DNA from: DATJGR01 sp041739525
Lineage (GTDB): Bacteria > Pseudomonadota > Gammaproteobacteria > Pseudomonadales > Azotimanducaceae
Length of the DNA stretch: 64,000 bases
Assembly (NCBI GenBank): GCA_041739525.1
Contig: JBGSNQ010000071.1
Location: forward strand, 28,233-92,232
Reading direction: 5' to 3'
A program made the translations under genes and the position numbers. The number at the start of each line of letters is the position of its first letter. Position 1 is the first letter of the stretch. Positions 8,753 through 17,254 of the stretch are shown piece by piece. The notes under the pieces are model-generated. The model ran no database searches and was not told the DNA's origin. It saw only the letters and a program-made list of their open reading frames with translations.

Positions 8753-9379
8753 TTATGAGGTGACTGACGTTCGTCGACGGGCAAGCGCGCACAAGGTGTC
8801 GATCAGCAGCTGACGCTCCACGGCTTTCACTTTGTGCTCGAGCGTTTCGGGCGTTTCGCCGGCCGCCACCGATATGCGCCGCTGCGCCACGATCGGGCCA
8901 CTGTCATAGTCGCCGGTTACCCAATGCACCGTGGCGCCGCTTTCACTATCACCGTTCGCGATCACCGCGTCATGTACGCGCCGGCCGTAAAAGCCGCTAC
9001 CGCCGTATTTCGGCAGCAAGGAAGGATGTGTATTGATCATGCGGTGCTCGAACCGAGCGAGTGTTACAGGCCCCAATCGCTTCATATACCCGACCAGCAC
9101 CACGAGATCGACGTCGGCCCGAGCCAGTGCGTCGGCGATTGCGCGATCGAGCGCATCGGGTTCCCCATGAGTCGCCGACGACAGATGCGACGTTTGCACA
9201 CCGGCGGAGCGGGCGCGCCGCAACGCGCCGGAATCGCTGTTGTTGCTGATGACCACGCTAACGCGAGCGCAAAGGCGCGCGTCACCGCACGCGTCGAGGA
9301 TCTCTTGCAGTAATGAACCTTCGTGTGAAGCCAGCACGCCGATGCTCAGCGTGGGTGTGCGGCTCGCAGTGTCCCGCAT
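8753..9379 (-). CDS. purN: Formyltransferase of the phosphoribosylglycinamide formyltransferase (PurN) family
   Basis: 208 aa. PurN transfers formyl from 10-formyl-THF to GAR in purine synthesis. The catalytic triad is visible: Asn116 and His118 in MINTHPSLLPKY and Asp159 in GDYDSGPIV. The N-terminal IGVLASHEGSLLQEIL matches the phosphate-binding start, although the usual G-x-G-S-N is HEGSL here, and SGFYGRRVHDAV differs from the typical HRxAL stretch. It may be a divergent or non-GAR formyltransferase. Its ATG overlaps the stop of the hotdog gene (ATGA); 33 bp separate it from the LLM gene downstream. Confidence 0.75.
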   Translation of the reverse strand: MRDTASRTPTLSIGVLASHEGSLLQEILDACGDARLCARVSVVISNNSDSGALRRARSAGVQTSHLSSATHGEPDALDRAIADALARADVDLVVLVGYMKRLGPVTLARFEHRMINTHPSLLPKYGGSGFYGRRVHDAVIANGDSESGATVHWVTGDYDSGPIVAQRRISVAAGETPETLEHKVKAVERQLLIDTLCALARRRTSVTS

Positions 9380-10167
9380 CACGCCGCCTTCGGTGCCACT
9401 TTGTAGATGGCGGTATGAATGGCCTCCACCGCCGGAGTGCCGTCGACCAGGAACGCGAGATACAGCTTGATGAACTCGTGGCCTTTGCGTTCCCACTTCT
9501 CGATCGGAATGGCGCGCACTTCCACGGCGTCGCCCACCTTCAGCACGCGACGGAAGGTCATTTCCGTACCCACGTGAATCCACGCCGGCAGGATGAAGCG
9601 CCGCACCAGCATCTGGTTACACCAGTGCTGAATCAGGTGCGGATGTACGACGCCGGTGCGGTACACCGGTAAATCGTCGGATAGTTCGTCGGTGTATTTG
9701 CGATTCTCTTCGACACTCGGTGTCCACGCGACGGAAGTAAACGGCGCGTCCACTTCGATCGCGTTCCATTCGATTTCTACCCGCGGGGCGCGAACCTTGG
9801 CGCCAGTGATCTGCGCGCGTGGATCCACCGGCGGCAGCCGCGAGGGGAGCTCCACCGTAACCTGCGCGAGCAACACCTGTGCCGCGTTGTAGCACTCGAC
9901 GAGATACGTGTGCTCGCCGGTTTGTGTCAACGGCACGGAAAGGCGGTCGCCGTTGTATGCCGGTTTCAGCAGCCTCAGCGCGACGCGACTGTGGCCGAGC
10001 CAGTCCACACCCAATTGGCTCGTCAGCGGATACGTCATGTGGCCGAACACCGCGACGCCGGGAACCAACGCGCCCGTAAAGCCATACGCGCGCGCCACGT
10101 CGTCGCTGTGAATACGGTTCTCGTGCGCTTGTGAATGATTGATCGCGACCGGTTGATGAAGCGGCAT
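9379..10167 (-). CDS. MaoC/hotdog-fold protein
   Basis: 262 aa. The N-terminal ~100 residues carry the MaoC-like signature (HENRIHSDDVARAYGFTGALV...G.MTYPL), which in dehydratases holds the substrate-binding hotdog helix. The C-terminal part, with WIHVGTEMTFRRVLKVGD, looks like a second hotdog half. A CoA-thioester hydratase or thioesterase role is possible but the catalytic Asp/His pair is not clear. ATG 10167 has a GGAG site 9 nt upstream. First gene of the minus-strand run hotdog, purN-like, LLM, GNAT. Confidence 0.65.
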   Translation of the reverse strand: MPLHQPVAINHSQAHENRIHSDDVARAYGFTGALVPGVAVFGHMTYPLTSQLGVDWLGHSRVALRLLKPAYNGDRLSVPLTQTGEHTYLVECYNAAQVLLAQVTVELPSRLPPVDPRAQITGAKVRAPRVEIEWNAIEVDAPFTSVAWTPSVEENRKYTDELSDDLPVYRTGVVHPHLIQHWCNQMLVRRFILPAWIHVGTEMTFRRVLKVGDAVEVRAIPIEKWERKGHEFIKLYLAFLVDGTPAVEAIHTAIYKVAPKAA

Positions 10168-10377
10168 CGGAATCTCCTGCGGGCACGCATCGTATCGCCA
10201 TCGCCTGCTCGAAGCACCGAGTACGGCTATAGATGTGGGCTCAAGGTAAGTCAGCATTGTCAGGCCCAATTGCATTCGCTAGTCTGGCCCGCCTTTGTTG
10301 CACTGCACCGACCCGGTGCGCGCGCAAAAGCCTGCCGTACCACAGCGGACGATCAACCATAGAAGAGGGATGACTGC

Positions 10378-11505
10378 ATGCGCATCGGCGTGCCCAGAGA
10401 AACGTGGCCGGGTGAACTGCGCGCGGCGTTGGTTCCGGCCGGCGTCAAGAAGCTGGTCGGCCTTGGCTTCTCGATCACTGTCGAAACGGGCCTGGGCATC
10501 GGCGCTCGGATTCCCGACGACGAGTACCGCGCCGCCGGCGCCACCGTGGTGCCCGATGCTCGGGCCGCCACAACCGGTGCCGACGTGGTGGTTCGGGTGC
10601 GCAAGCCGGCGGATGCCGACGTCGCCCATCTGGCGAGCGGCGTCATCCACATCAGCTTCCTCGATCCGTTCAACGAGAGGGCGCTGGTCGCAAGTCTCGC
10701 CTCACGCGGCATCACCGGCATTTCGATGGAAATGGTGCCGCGCAGTACGCGCGCGCAGAAGATGGACGCGCTGTCTTCGCAAGCGAACCTGGCCGGCTAC
10801 GTCACCGTGATTCTGGCTGCCACCTACAGCCCGAAGATGCTGCCGATGATGATGACGCCGGCCGGCACGATTCAGCCTTGCCGCGTATTCGTGATCGGCG
10901 CCGGCGTTGCCGGTCTGCAGGCCATCGCCACTGCAAAGCGGTTGGGCGCGAGAATCGAAGCATTCGACACGCGCCCGGTGGTTGCCGAGCAGGTGCAATC
11001 GCTCGGTGCGAAGTTCGTGCAGATCGATCTCGGTAACACCGGGCAGACCGAGCAGGGTTACGCGCGCGAACTGACGCCGGAGCAGCTCGAGCTGCAACGG
11101 CTCGGCATGAAGAAGGTCGTCAGCCAATCCGACATCGTGATCACCACCGCGCAGGTTTTCGGCCGCCCGGCACCGCGCATCGTTACGCGCGACATGGTGG
11201 AAGCGATGAAGCCGGGTAGCGTCATCGTCGACATGGCGATTGAATCCGGCGGCAACGTCGAAGGCGCCGTTGTGAACGAAGTGATGGACATCAACGGCGT
11301 GCTCGTCGTCGGCCTCGGCAACCTGCCGTCGCGCGTCAGCCGTAACGCCAGCGAGATGTACTCGAGCAACATTGTGAATCTGTTGGACGAGTTCTGGAAC
11401 AAAGAGGCGAAAGAACTGCGCCTCGATCCCACCGACGACATCATCAAGGGCTGCGTCATCACGCGCGGCGGCGAAATCGTCAACGAGACGATCAAGAAAC
11501 TGTAG
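10378..11505 (+). CDS. pntAA: NAD(P) transhydrogenase alpha subunit, soluble NAD(H)-binding part
   Basis: 375 aa, domain I of proton-translocating transhydrogenase, related to alanine dehydrogenase. RIGVPRETWPGELRAALVP opens the protein; GAGVAGLQAI at 174-183 is the NAD Rossmann loop; RSTRAQKMDALSSQANLAGY near 122-141 corresponds to the conserved RAQ..D.LSSQA segment. It ends after domain I, as in species where PntA is split. The membrane pieces pntAB and pntB, normally immediately downstream, are missing here: the next gene is PhzF. Ribosome site AGAGGG about 9 nt before ATG. Confidence 0.9.
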   Translation: MRIGVPRETWPGELRAALVPAGVKKLVGLGFSITVETGLGIGARIPDDEYRAAGATVVPDARAATTGADVVVRVRKPADADVAHLASGVIHISFLDPFNERALVASLASRGITGISMEMVPRSTRAQKMDALSSQANLAGYVTVILAATYSPKMLPMMMTPAGTIQPCRVFVIGAGVAGLQAIATAKRLGARIEAFDTRPVVAEQVQSLGAKFVQIDLGNTGQTEQGYARELTPEQLELQRLGMKKVVSQSDIVITTAQVFGRPAPRIVTRDMVEAMKPGSVIVDMAIESGGNVEGAVVNEVMDINGVLVVGLGNLPSRVSRNASEMYSSNIVNLLDEFWNKEAKELRLDPTDDIIKGCVITRGGEIVNETIKKL

Positions 11506-11513
11506 AGGCAATC

Positions 11514-12344
11514 GTGCGCCTGCATATCGTCGACGTCTTCGCAGAATCGCGCTATGCCGGCAACCAGCTGGCGGTGGTGCGCGACTGTGCGGCGTTGTCG
11601 GCCGAGACGATGCAGACGATCGCACGTGAGATGAACTTCTCCGAGACCACGTTCGTCACGGCGGAATCGGCGGATCGTGCAAAGGTGCGAATCTTCACCC
11701 CGGGCGAAGAGCTGCCGTTTGCCGGACATCCGACCATCGGTACGGCGTGGGTTCTAGGGCACACGCGGCCGAGCTTCACGCTGGAGCTTGCAGTGGGAAA
11801 CGTCGAAGTGAACTGCGACGGCACTGCCGGCGTTGCGTGGATGTCGCCGCCGAAGCCGACACTCGGCGAACGTTTCCCGGCAGATCGAGCAGCGAAACTG
11901 TTGCAACTGACGGTTGCAGATCTCGATGCGAAGTTGCCGTCGCAGTTCGTCGCCATCGGTCCGAAGTTCGTGTTCGTCGGCCTTCGCGATCTCGCCGCGC
12001 TCAAGCGTGCGCGTCTCGACGAAGCATATTTTCGCGCATGCATCGCGGAAGGCTTGCCGATCAGCTCGGTATTCCTGTTTACGCCGCAGGCGTATTCGAA
12101 AGACGCGCACTACTCGGCGCGCTTGTTCTTCGATGCAAACGGCGTTCGCGAAGATCCGGCTACCGGCAGTGCGAACAGCGGATTCGCTGCCTATCTGCAT
12201 GCACATCTCGAGAAGCCGATCGATGCAATCGTGGAGCAGGGTTTCGAGATCAAGCGACCGTCGCGGTTGTATCTGCGCGCCAACGAGCAGGGCATTCGCG
12301 TGGGCGGCCGCGTGCAGGCCGTCTCGGAAGGGCGATTGCTCTAG
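11514..12344 (+). CDS. PhzF-family isomerase/epimerase
   Basis: 276 aa, two-domain diaminopimelate-epimerase-like fold. The PhzF catalytic Glu is Glu44 in MNFSETTFV; other signature blocks are FAGNQLAVV-like near 15-22, GEELPFAGHPTIGTAWVL near 64-81 and REDPATGSANSGFAAYL near the C-terminus. PhzF itself isomerises trans-2,3-dihydro-3-hydroxyanthranilate, but most family members have unknown substrates and no phenazine genes are nearby. GTG start with GAGG upstream, 8 bp behind pntAA, hence probably co-transcribed. Convergent with the sulfatase, 7 bp between stops. Confidence 0.88.
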   Translation: MRLHIVDVFAESRYAGNQLAVVRDCAALSAETMQTIAREMNFSETTFVTAESADRAKVRIFTPGEELPFAGHPTIGTAWVLGHTRPSFTLELAVGNVEVNCDGTAGVAWMSPPKPTLGERFPADRAAKLLQLTVADLDAKLPSQFVAIGPKFVFVGLRDLAALKRARLDEAYFRACIAEGLPISSVFLFTPQAYSKDAHYSARLFFDANGVREDPATGSANSGFAAYLHAHLEKPIDAIVEQGFEIKRPSRLYLRANEQGIRVGGRVQAVSEGRLL

Positions 12345-12351
12345 ATGTTCT

Positions 12352-13872
12352 TTACGCGATGCCGAGGCGCTCGAACTGCTCTTGCGGCGCCTCGATCGTC
12401 TTCAGCGCCACGCGCAGCAACTCGATCATATCGGTCTCATCCTGCGATCCCAGCCGGTTCTCCGTCTCACCCGGATCGATGTCGAGCAGATAGAGGTGAT
12501 GCTCGCGCGTTCGCGAACCGAGCGACCAGTAGGGTAGCCGGTCACCGGGTTTGAACGGTTGCCGAATCACCGGCACGTCGGAGCCGGGCATGTAGTCGAG
12601 GTAGGCATTGCGGTTCGGGCGAGGCAGTTTCAGCTCGTGCATCGCGTGCACCGGCATGGTCGACCAGCGATTCGACCACATCGACAGCGGCAGATTGTCG
12701 GCATTCACCGGCGCGCGCGCGTATTTTCGCGCGCCGTCGATGACGTGTACCCAGCGGCCGAAGACGCCTGCCAGTGCCCAGTCGCGGATGCGCGGAGCGG
12801 TGCCGGCCACCAACGGCACCATTGAGTGGCCATGGGTGCGCTGCTCGCACGTCACGTTGAAGATATCGGCGATCGTCGCATGGATGTCGACGTTCGTGGT
12901 CAGCGCGCTCGTGCGACGCTGTTCTACTCCGGGCCAGGCAATCATCAACGGCGTGTGGCCGAGTGGTTCGTAGTGCGGCACACTGGGCTTGCCGAAAATG
13001 TCTTTCTCGCCGAGATAGTGGCCGTGGTCGGTGCACAGGATCACCGCGGTATCAGCCCACAACTGCTTCTCGTCCACGACATCTAGCAAGCGGCCGAACC
13101 AGTGATCGATCATCGACAGTTTGGCGCCGTAGTTGGCGCGGATGTGATCCGCCTCGCGCTGTGAAATGACGCCGCGCTTCACAGCGCCGATGGCGTACGG
13201 AGGCCAGATGATCTGCTCGCCGCGCCACGCCGGGTCGTAACGATTCGTCCACGGTGCCGGTGTGTCGAACGGTTCGTGCGGATCGAACTCGTCGATGAAC
13301 AACATGAAGCGCTCGTGGGCGCCCGCGTTGTCGCGCAACCAGTTGGCCGCCGTCGTCATCGTGCGCGGCCCCGGAAAATCCAGTTCTTCCCTGAACCATG
13401 TGCGGCTGAGGTCATACGGCGCGCCGCGACCTTTGGCCGCGGGCAGCGTTGGTGCACCGACAGCGGACGGATCGGCGCGCGTCTTCCACGGATCGCCCTC
13501 GTGGCCGCGCAGATATTCCCAGGCGCGGAAATCGGTGTGGTAGTTCTCCCCACCGTTTTCGAAGAGGTGCGGATGATCGGTGACCAGCATCGTGGTTACG
13601 CCGGCTCGCCGCAGGGGTTGTGTGATCGGCTCTTCCCACAGCTCGATCGAACCCCACGGCTTCCACGGAAAATCGAGCGCGCCGCACAGCACGTCGTGGC
13701 GCGCCGGCATGCACGGTAGCGAGCCGACGAAGTGACTGTCGAACTGAACTGCGCGACGCGCGAAACGATCGATGTTCGGTGTTTCGAACTCGGTGCCGCC
13801 GTAGCTGCCGAGCATGTGACGGTTGAGGCTGTCGAGAAGCACGACGATGACGTTCTTCGGCATCTGCGGCAT
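12352..13872 (-). CDS. Sulfatase-family hydrolase (formylglycine type)
   Basis: 506 aa alkaline-phosphatase-superfamily hydrolase. The N-terminal metal motif is VVLLDSLNRH (Asp14). The modification site is SLPCMPAR with Cys54, a C-x-P-x-R core that can be converted to formylglycine; the fourth position is Ala instead of Ser. Further metal/active-site blocks are DEFDPHEPF near 190 and CTDHGHYLGEKD near 280, followed by GKPSVPHYE. No signal peptide is visible, so it is predicted cytoplasmic. The substrate (sulfate ester, or phosphonate/phosphate monoester) cannot be fixed. No sulfatase-maturase gene is in the window. Confidence 0.87.
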   Translation of the reverse strand: MPQMPKNVIVVLLDSLNRHMLGSYGGTEFETPNIDRFARRAVQFDSHFVGSLPCMPARHDVLCGALDFPWKPWGSIELWEEPITQPLRRAGVTTMLVTDHPHLFENGGENYHTDFRAWEYLRGHEGDPWKTRADPSAVGAPTLPAAKGRGAPYDLSRTWFREELDFPGPRTMTTAANWLRDNAGAHERFMLFIDEFDPHEPFDTPAPWTNRYDPAWRGEQIIWPPYAIGAVKRGVISQREADHIRANYGAKLSMIDHWFGRLLDVVDEKQLWADTAVILCTDHGHYLGEKDIFGKPSVPHYEPLGHTPLMIAWPGVEQRRTSALTTNVDIHATIADIFNVTCEQRTHGHSMVPLVAGTAPRIRDWALAGVFGRWVHVIDGARKYARAPVNADNLPLSMWSNRWSTMPVHAMHELKLPRPNRNAYLDYMPGSDVPVIRQPFKPGDRLPYWSLGSRTREHHLYLLDIDPGETENRLGSQDETDMIELLRVALKTIEAPQEQFERLGIA

Positions 13873-13926
13873 GGCACATCTCTCGTGATCGCGACGCGTT
13901 CATTCTACGGAAGTCGCCGCTGCGTT

Positions 13927-13955
13927 TTGACTTTCGTTTTGATTGTGGAAATAGT
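13927..13955 (+). promoter_or_regulatory. Candidate sigma70 promoter for the 13979 hydrolase
   Basis: TTGACT (13927-13932) and AATAGT (13950-13955) are separated by 17 bp in the divergent gap between the sulfatase and the hydrolase. The -35 matches 5/6 and the -10 4/6 of consensus. The stretch is locally T-rich against a GC-rich background, and a GGGAGG ribosome site follows before ATG 13979. Confidence 0.4.
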
Positions 13956-13978
13956 GCGGCAAAAGACGGGAGGGACGG

Positions 13979-15157
13979 ATGGCACATACGGTCGAGCGAG
14001 AGATTTTCGGTGTGGGATACCGCGAAACGACGGCGTTCAAGGACACGTACGGCGGCGAAGTGGGCCACGTGTTCATCGAGTGTCTGCGCATCAAACCGGC
14101 CAACGTCGAATCCGACACCGTGCTGGTGTTCAGCCATCCGATCGGCGGCGGCGCGTTTCTGCCGGCCATCACGCAACTCGCGCGCGCCGGCCACCACGTG
14201 CTGTTCGTGAACACGCGTTATCGCGGCAACGACAGCGCGCTGATCATGGAGAAATGTCTGCTCGACCTCGGCGCCGGCATCAAGGATGCAAAGGAGCGTT
14301 TCGGCTACTCGAAGGTGATTCTCGGCGGATGGTCCGGCGGCGGATCGTTGTCGTTGTATTACCAGGAGCAGGCGGAGCACACGACCATCGACCGAACGCC
14401 TGCCGGCGATGCGGTCGACCTCGCCGGTGCCAAGCTGATTCCGGGCGATGGAATCATGTTGATGGCAGCACACGTGAGCCGCTCCGTCACGCTTACTGAG
14501 TGGATGGACGCGTCGATCGTCGATGAACTCGACATCGGCAAGCGCAACGTCGAGTTCAATCTCTACGATTCCGCCAACCCGAATCGCGCGCCGTACAACG
14601 CCGGATTCCTGGCGCGCTATCGCGCGGCGCAAATCGCCCGCAATCGCCGCATCACCGACTGGGTGAAGACGGAACTCGCCGCGCGCATCCGCGCCGATGG
14701 CCCCGGCGCCGAACGTGGCTTCGTGGTGCACGGCACGATGGCCGATCCGCGCTGGCTCGACGCCACGGTCGATCCGAACGATCGCGAACCCGGCACGTGT
14801 TATCTCGGCGATCCGCGCATCGTGAACATGGGGCCGGTCGGGCTCGCGCGGTTCTGCACGCTGCGCAGCTGGCTATCGCAGTGGAGCTTCGACGAATCGC
14901 GCGCGAACGGCATCAAGAACGCGCAAAACGTGACGTGCCCGGTGCTGGTGATCGGCAACACCGCCGACAACGCATGCACGCCCAGCCACACACATCGCCT
15001 CTATGAAGCCGTTGGGCACAAGAACAAGGAGTTGCGCGAAATAAAAGGTGCGACGCACTATTATGCAGGCCAGCCGAAACACTGCGCCGAGGCCATCGAC
15101 GTATGTTCGGAGTGGCTGTCGCGCAGAGGATTCTCGAATGTGGAGCATTCGGCATGA
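13979..15157 (+). CDS. Alpha/beta-hydrolase
   Basis: 392 aa. Core fold visible: strand plus HPIGGGAF (51-60, oxyanion side), NTRYRGNDS near 79-87, nucleophile elbow GGWSGGG with Ser119, the acid Asp in IGNTADNACTPSH near 325, and His in KGATHYYAG near 358. A long insertion (about 140-290) forms the lid. Substrate unknown; no signal peptide. The last four bases overlap the start of the small membrane protein (ATGA), so the two are coupled. Confidence 0.85.
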   Translation: MAHTVEREIFGVGYRETTAFKDTYGGEVGHVFIECLRIKPANVESDTVLVFSHPIGGGAFLPAITQLARAGHHVLFVNTRYRGNDSALIMEKCLLDLGAGIKDAKERFGYSKVILGGWSGGGSLSLYYQEQAEHTTIDRTPAGDAVDLAGAKLIPGDGIMLMAAHVSRSVTLTEWMDASIVDELDIGKRNVEFNLYDSANPNRAPYNAGFLARYRAAQIARNRRITDWVKTELAARIRADGPGAERGFVVHGTMADPRWLDATVDPNDREPGTCYLGDPRIVNMGPVGLARFCTLRSWLSQWSFDESRANGIKNAQNVTCPVLVIGNTADNACTPSHTHRLYEAVGHKNKELREIKGATHYYAGQPKHCAEAIDVCSEWLSRRGFSNVEHSA

Positions 15158-15594
15158 GCAAGGACAAGGTGCGCGGTGCACCGTTTACGATCGGTAGCTT
15201 TCTCCTCCGCCTGCTGTTCACGCTCGCGGTGGTGCTTCTGACGTTCAACCCCACCAACTATTCGTACGTCGACTGGGTGCACCACTCTCTGTCACCCAAC
15301 ACGCTCGGACCCGAGCACGCCGTGGCCGGCATCGCGCTGCTCGGCGGCTGGTTGATCGTGGTGACGGCGACTCAGCGCGCGCTCGGTTCGCTGGGTCTGC
15401 TCGTGCTCGCTGGGTTCCTGGCGGCGCTCGTCTGGTGGTTGTTCGATGCCAAGTGGCTCACGATGACGAGCGCGGGTGCGCTCGAATGGATCGCGCTCGC
15501 GTGCCTGTCAATTCTTCTCGCGGTGGGCATGTCGTGGTCGTTCATCTGGCGACGTATGACAGGGCAATACGAGGTAGACGAGGTCAACGACTAG
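15154..15594 (+). CDS. Small integral membrane protein (DUF6524-like)
   Basis: 146 aa with four predicted membrane helices: FLLRLLFTLAVVLLTF, GIALLGGWLIVVTA, LGLLVLAGFLAALVWWLF and a long C-terminal LACLSILLAVGMSWSFIW, ending in an acidic tail. The N-terminal GAPFTIGSFLLRLLFTLAVV pattern and WVHHSL match a proteobacterial family of unknown function (DUF6524, from memory). ATG 15154 overlaps the hydrolase stop; an upstream in-frame ATG at 15103 lies inside the hydrolase and is rejected. Confidence 0.7.
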   Translation: MSKDKVRGAPFTIGSFLLRLLFTLAVVLLTFNPTNYSYVDWVHHSLSPNTLGPEHAVAGIALLGGWLIVVTATQRALGSLGLLVLAGFLAALVWWLFDAKWLTMTSAGALEWIALACLSILLAVGMSWSFIWRRMTGQYEVDEVND

Positions 15595-15611
15595 AGCTGA
15601 GTCAGGGCCGC

Positions 15612-16331
15612 TCAGGCAGGTGTCGACGCGGGAGCCGGCTGCTTGATGCCGTGGTTTGGGATGCTCAGATATTTTGCGTTCACCCACATGAATGGCTGGA
15701 TGAACGGTCCAACGAACACCAGAAAGAGCACCGTTGTTACGCCCATCGGTCCACCGACCAACCAGCCCGAGGTGAATAGTGCGATTTCGAGCGTCATCTT
15801 GGCGCGAAAAAACGACCACCCCCAACGTTCGATCATCGTGATGGCAAGGAGATCCATGATGCGAATGCCGATGCCACTCATGATGATCAGCGCCGACGCA
15901 TACGAACACGCGAGCAGCGCCGCGATGTCGAGCGCGACGAGCGTGAAATTGAGGGTGTAGCCGAACAGTTCGATCGGCAGAGCGGGAAGCGCGTCGACAG
16001 TGAAACGTTCGAGTTCGATGGCGGTCCAGAGGTCGAGCAGAAATCCAACGGCCGCTGTGCTCACGAACGGGCTGAGGGGCGGTAATTTGCGATTCCAGAC
16101 CATCCACCAGGTGATGAAGAGCGCAGCGACGATGGATGAGCACACGCCGAGACCCAAGCCGAGATGCTGATTCATTCCGATCACAAGGACGTCGAGCGGA
16201 TCGGTGCCGAGCCCAGTGTCGATGAACGTCTTCGCGCCGACCGAAAACAACACGATGCCGGCGCAATACAGGAGTACTTGATAACGTCGCCAATCGAGGC
16301 TTTCGTTGAGGTAGTCGCGGAGAACTTGCAT
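15612..16331 (-). CDS. YczE/YitT-like integral membrane protein
   Basis: 239 aa with five or six membrane helices. The first segment YQVLLYCAGIVLFSVGAKTF is followed by the signature GLGTDPLDVLVIGM, which matches the YczE/YyaS family of uncharacterised membrane proteins (function unknown, sometimes near lipid or transport genes). A second GIGIRIMDLLAI block is an internal echo of the first. ATG 16331 is preceded by GGAG; an in-frame extension to 16421 would run into the SDR gene and lacks family similarity. Confidence 0.7.
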   Translation of the reverse strand: MQVLRDYLNESLDWRRYQVLLYCAGIVLFSVGAKTFIDTGLGTDPLDVLVIGMNQHLGLGLGVCSSIVAALFITWWMVWNRKLPPLSPFVSTAAVGFLLDLWTAIELERFTVDALPALPIELFGYTLNFTLVALDIAALLACSYASALIIMSGIGIRIMDLLAITMIERWGWSFFRAKMTLEIALFTSGWLVGGPMGVTTVLFLVFVGPFIQPFMWVNAKYLSIPNHGIKQPAPASTPA

Positions 16332-16411
16332 AGCCCCATTCTCCGCGAAGAACCGTGGGACTTCTGTCGGTTTCGACCTACTCGATGTAGTACGGTTGTT
16401 AGCGCCGCCTG

Positions 16412-17182
16412 TCAGCGGCACATCACGGACCCACCGCAGACAGTGATCGCCTGCCCGGTGATGTAGCTCGACGCATCCGACGCAAGAAACACGGCAACCC
16501 CGGCCACTTCGTGCGCTTCGCCGATGCGCCGCAGCGGCATCCGTTCAGTTACTCGCCGTTCCGTTTCCGGGTTGTCCCAGAGCGCCTTCGCAAAGTCGGT
16601 GCGGATCAATCCCGGGCAGATCGCGTTCACCCGAATGTTGTGCGGGCCGTATTCGAGCGCCAGGTTTCGCACCAGCGCGAGGTCGGCGGTCTTCGAGATG
16701 TTGTACGTGCCGAGCACTTCGGATGGGCCGAACGCCGCGGTGCTCGACGTGACCATGATCGAGCCTTTCTTCTTCTCGACCATGTCGGGCAGCACCATGT
16801 GCGCGAGCCAGTGATTCGATTTCACGTTCGACGCCATGATCTTGTCGAACGCCGAATCCGGAATGTCGGACGACGGACCGTAGAACGGATTCACACCCGC
16901 GTTGCAGATCAGAATGTCGATGCTGCCGATGCGATCGTGCGTTTCGTCGACGAGCGCCTGCAGTTGTTCCTTGTAGCCGATGTTGCACGCAATCGCGATG
17001 GCGCGACCGCGGCCCACGCGCGCATTGATCTCGGCGCACGCGTCTTCGCACTGTTCGATCTTGCGACTCGAGATGACGACGCGCGCACCATGGTCCGCGA
17101 GTGCGTTCGCCATCGCGAGCCCCATGCCTTTGGATGCGCCGGTGAGCACCGCAACGCGATCGTTCAGATCGAAGAGACCCAT
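16412..17182 (-). CDS. SDR-family NAD(P)-dependent oxidoreductase
   Basis: 256 aa classical short-chain dehydrogenase. Cofactor loop GASKGMG at 15-21, NAG at 94-96, catalytic Ser146/147, Tyr160 and Lys164 (YNISK), and a C-terminal DASSYITGQAITVCGG typical of FabG-like members. The last residues replace the usual DGG with CGG. Substrate unknown. It is divergent from the MFS gene at 17255 with a 72-bp gap that contains a perfect dyad, so the two are probably co-regulated. Confidence 0.9.
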   Translation of the reverse strand: MGLFDLNDRVAVLTGASKGMGLAMANALADHGARVVISSRKIEQCEDACAEINARVGRGRAIAIACNIGYKEQLQALVDETHDRIGSIDILICNAGVNPFYGPSSDIPDSAFDKIMASNVKSNHWLAHMVLPDMVEKKKGSIMVTSSTAAFGPSEVLGTYNISKTADLALVRNLALEYGPHNIRVNAICPGLIRTDFAKALWDNPETERRVTERMPLRRIGEAHEVAGVAVFLASDASSYITGQAITVCGGSVMCR

Positions 17183-17208
17183 GGTTCCCCCCAGCTCAAA
17201 TTGTTATC

Positions 17209-17242
17209 TGTTACGCTGAAAACGCGGCGAAAATCGTAACAG
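17209..17242. promoter_or_regulatory. Inverted repeat in the SDR/MFS divergent promoter (operator candidate)
   Basis: CTGTTACG (17209-17216) and CGTAACAG (17235-17242) are perfect complements 18 bp apart. The right arm merges into the AGGAG ribosome site of the MFS gene (17241-17245). The arrangement suits a dimeric repressor such as a TetR-family protein, but a hairpin masking the Shine-Dalgarno is also possible. No regulator gene is adjacent. Confidence 0.45.
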
Positions 17243-17254
17243 GAGTCTTTGGGA

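Noticed and set aside
10305..10319. Short hairpin GCACCG-ACC-CGGTGC before pntAA
   Set aside because: Only 6 bp in GC-rich DNA between divergent genes, no position expected for a terminator; chance is likely.
13412..14731. 439-codon antisense frame spanning sulfatase start and hydrolase
   Set aside because: It crosses two supported genes and contains no domain.
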